Part shown: in pieces, positions 5,348-7,247 of the stretch
Layout of the letters: every line of letters starts with the position of its first letter
Position numbering within the stretch: the stretch's first letter is position 1
NCBI GenBank assembly: GCA_035527235.1
Contig: DATLAV010000121.1
Location: 1 to 7,247 of the forward strand
DNA: 7,247 nucleotides
Reading direction: 5' to 3'
Source of the DNA: BS750m-G28 sp035527235
GTDB lineage: Archaea > Thermoproteota > Bathyarchaeia > TCS64
Made by a program: the position numbers and the translations under genes
The notes under the pieces: generated by a model
Databases searched by the model: none
Told to the model about the DNA's origin: nothing
The model's input: only the letters and a program-made list of their open reading frames with translations

Positions 5348-6262
5348 CTGCCCTTCTGCCCCAACTGCGGTACTGAGATCGACCTGGAGACGGACTACTG
5401 CCCGGTCTGCGGGCATTTCCTGGGGGAGGCCGTGGTCAGGGAGGGGGCGAGGGAACCCGTAAGGCGCGGGGTGATGAGCCACTTCAACTTCGCCCTTGGA
5501 TTGGCAAGGAGGAATCCCATCGTTTTCGTACCCATCCTGCTGTATAACGCGGCGATGTCCGTCCTGGGAGAGCTGACGGATTATTTGGGATTAGGCGACA
5601 TACTGGACAGGCTCTACAGCTTCCTCTGGCAGTACGAGGAGTTCTCCTACGTGAGCTACGCGTCGTACCAGCCGGTCCTTGAGATGCCGCCGGACCTGGA
5701 ACGCCTCGTGTTCATCGGGGTGGCCATCGGCCTCGTCTACATCACCTTCTCGATGCTCAACCATGTGACCTCCATCCACGTCTCCAGGGAGGCGTATCTG
5801 AAGAGGGAGATCAACCTGACGGCAAGCTACACGTACGCGCTTGGAAGGCTCCTCACGTTCGTCGCGACGTCGGTGCTGGGAGTCCTGGGGGCGTTCGGGA
5901 TCATGATGGTTCCCTTCATAGGGCTGCTCTTCCTAAGCGGGGAGGTGGGAGCCTCCATCACATTGATACTCCTCCTGGCGGCCCTCGGGGTCGTCGCCTC
6001 GTTCATATTCGTCTGGCAGACGACCTACTTCCTGATGGTCCTCAACGACTCGGGGATGCTGGCCTCCTTCGACGGCTCGGTGAGCTTCTTCAGGGAGAGG
6101 TGGACCACCATCGTAGGCCTCGGCCTGCTGGGCATAGTCCTCGGATTATCCCTGATGCTGATACCTGTCGTGGGGGGCTTCCTGAGCATACTTCCCGAGG
6201 TCGTGATCAACATCGCCATTATCGACCTCTACTATCAGTACAGGGGCAGGATACCCCAATAA
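5348..6262 (+). CDS. Zinc-ribbon plus multi-pass membrane protein of unknown function (start uncertain)
   Basis: I do not recognise a named family with confidence; the membrane part resembles archaeal DUF4013-type proteins. Read from the CTG at 5348 the protein begins LPFCPNCGTEIDL and has 304 residues. A zinc ribbon CxxC-x10-CxxC uses the Cys codons at 5357, 5366, 5399 and 5408. A basic linker follows, then about six hydrophobic segments, approximately at residues 57-75, 119-139, 166-196, 202-228, 252-276 and 277-296. The first canonical in-frame start is GTG at 5432, which would remove the ribbon. No ATG, GTG or TTG exists in this frame between the ligase stop and the ribbon. Either CTG is used, or a one-base error or frameshift separates the ribbon from the out-of-frame TTG/GTG at 5335/5338. 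The frame of the membrane part is secure. The gene converges on the flippase with 6 bases between. Confidence 0.75.
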   Translation: MPFCPNCGTEIDLETDYCPVCGHFLGEAVVREGAREPVRRGVMSHFNFALGLARRNPIVFVPILLYNAAMSVLGELTDYLGLGDILDRLYSFLWQYEEFSYVSYASYQPVLEMPPDLERLVFIGVAIGLVYITFSMLNHVTSIHVSREAYLKREINLTASYTYALGRLLTFVATSVLGVLGAFGIMMVPFIGLLFLSGEVGASITLILLLAALGVVASFIFVWQTTYFLMVLNDSGMLASFDGSVSFFRERWTTIVGLGLLGIVLGLSLMLIPVVGGFLSILPEVVINIAIIDLYYQYRGRIPQ

Positions 6263-6268
6263 TCGGTG

Positions 6269-7247
6269 CTAGGAGCCGCCCCTGTACCTGACGATTCTCT
6301 CCACGAGGTCCACGAATGGGGATACGAAGGGCCGCAGGATCGGCTCCCCACCGAGGAACCTCCTGAAGTTATCGATGTCCCCCTGGACCACCGCACCTGA
6401 GAGAGGAGCCAGGAGGAGGCAGGCCGCGAGGAAGACGGCGGTGCAAGCGATCAGGTTGACGACGTGGTTCTGCGAGGCGATCAGCCCCAAGAGGCCGACG
6501 GAGAGCAGCCCCGAGAGGCCCGAGAAGGTGAAGACCGTCAACGTGTGGCGCAGGTCGACGTTGACCGAGTATTTACGGTTGACGACGTAGAGGTTCACCG
6601 CGTTCCCGATGAGCGTCGAGGCGAAGACCCCGATCTGCAGACCGGTCACCCCCGCGTACGAGGTGAAGACGGTGCAGGAGATCATGCTCAGGACCACGTT
6701 CAGCACCACGAGCCTGAAGGTGGTAGATGTGTCGCCCTGGCTGTTCAGGAACGCGTAGAGGGAGAGGGAGCCGAGGCCCACAGCGAAGAACTGGAGGAGG
6801 CCCAAGGAGAGATAGAGGGGGGCCTCGGGGTAGCCCGAGGAGAACAGGATGGTGACTGCCTCCCTCGACACGAGTATGAGCAGCGTGGTCGCCGGGACGA
6901 CGACGAAGGTGGCATACCTCACCGACGCCCGGAAGAAGCCTCTCAGCTCCTCGGACTGCTCCCTGTAGTCGAACTTGGAGAACGCCGGGAAGATCACAGA
7001 GGTGACGGGCACCGTGAAGAGCGTGACCAGGGACTTAAACTTGGTCGCGATGTCCAGGTTCCCTATGGCGGCGTCGGTGGCGAACCAGGCGAGGAGCAGC
7101 CCCTGATACCTCATCCCCAGGTTGCCGATGAAGCTGCTCAGGTAGAGGGGTGACCCGAACCTCAGCATGGCCCTCAGGGAGGTGTCCTCCACCGCGCCGC
7201 CGTCTGTCGAGCCCTCTCTGCCCCTCAGGTAGTTGAATATCAGCAGG
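6269..7247 (-). CDS. Oligosaccharide flippase family protein, Wzx/MATE-like (partial, 5' end outside window)
   Basis: This is the C-terminal 325 or so residues of a polytopic membrane transporter of the kind that flips lipid-linked sugar units for surface glycan or N-glycan assembly. The frame stays open through the right edge, so the GTG at 7190-7192 is probably internal and the N-terminal part is missing. About eight hydrophobic segments are visible. The family look comes from RFGSPLYLSSFIG at the start of the second half, the pattern VPVTSVIFPAFSKF followed by a charged loop, then two long helices and a segment ending AFLNSQGDTSTTFR, which resembles the loop before the last helices of Wzx-type proteins. 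The tail (about 45 residues) is cytoplasmic-looking and basic. No glycosyltransferase is in the window to indicate its substrate; any gene cluster would lie to the right. Confidence 0.85.
   Translation of the reverse strand, partial: LLIFNYLRGREGSTDGGAVEDTSLRAMLRFGSPLYLSSFIGNLGMRYQGLLLAWFATDAAIGNLDIATKFKSLVTLFTVPVTSVIFPAFSKFDYREQSEELRGFFRASVRYATFVVVPATTLLILVSREAVTILFSSGYPEAPLYLSLGLLQFFAVGLGSLSLYAFLNSQGDTSTTFRLVVLNVVLSMISCTVFTSYAGVTGLQIGVFASTLIGNAVNLYVVNRKYSVNVDLRHTLTVFTFSGLSGLLSVGLLGLIASQNHVVNLIACTAVFLAACLLLAPLSGAVVQGDIDNFRRFLGGEPILRPFVSPFVDLVERIVRYRGGS

Noticed and set aside
6464..7153. 229-codon plus-strand open frame opposite the flippase
   Set aside because: It is extremely rich in Glu/Gly/Arg/Asp with no fold signature, whereas the minus-strand frame is a coherent membrane protein that runs through the window edge.
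7190..7192. GTG as true start of the flippase
   Set aside because: The frame continues without a stop to the window edge, and flippases of this type are usually over 400 residues, so this is very likely an internal codon.

Overview
This window (about 7.2 kb, GC-rich, densely coding) most likely comes from an archaeon. The DNA-repair genes are archaeal/eukaryotic in type (flap endonuclease FEN1 and an ATP-dependent DNA ligase I, both with PCNA-binding motifs). Gene starts are preceded by T/A-rich TATA-like boxes about 25-30 bases upstream with little or no leader, and TTG or GTG starts are common. The winged-helix regulator resembles archaeal TrmB-type proteins. A Thermoproteota/Bathyarchaeia-like lineage is my guess; the sequence does not prove it.

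Layout: the left edge holds the 3' end of CTP synthase (pyrG, + strand). It converges, with a 6-base gap, on a minus-strand winged-helix regulator. The regulator is divergent from a small thioredoxin, and their shared promoter (about 945-1020) carries TATA-like boxes and two perfect palindromes. Next is a lone membrane transporter of the DUF401 family with its own TATA box and a TTG start. Then comes a two-gene replication/repair operon, fen1-lig, with one base between the genes. After it is a zinc-ribbon plus multi-helix membrane protein whose true start is problematic. This gene converges, again with 6 bases between, on a minus-strand oligosaccharide flippase (Wzx/MATE-like) cut by the right edge.

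Functional themes: FEN1 removes 5' flaps and the ligase seals the resulting nick, so the operon encodes the last two steps of Okazaki-fragment maturation and long-patch repair. Both proteins appear to dock on PCNA. The regulator-thioredoxin pair looks like a small, possibly redox-linked, self-regulated unit. The other genes (CTP synthase, DUF401 transporter, zinc-ribbon membrane protein, flippase) show no obvious link to each other. I see no mobile element, CRISPR array, tRNA or rRNA. The less ordinary points are the palindromic divergent promoter, the regulator-thioredoxin pairing, the fen1-lig operon with an inverted repeat around its promoter, and the zinc ribbon lying upstream of any canonical start codon.
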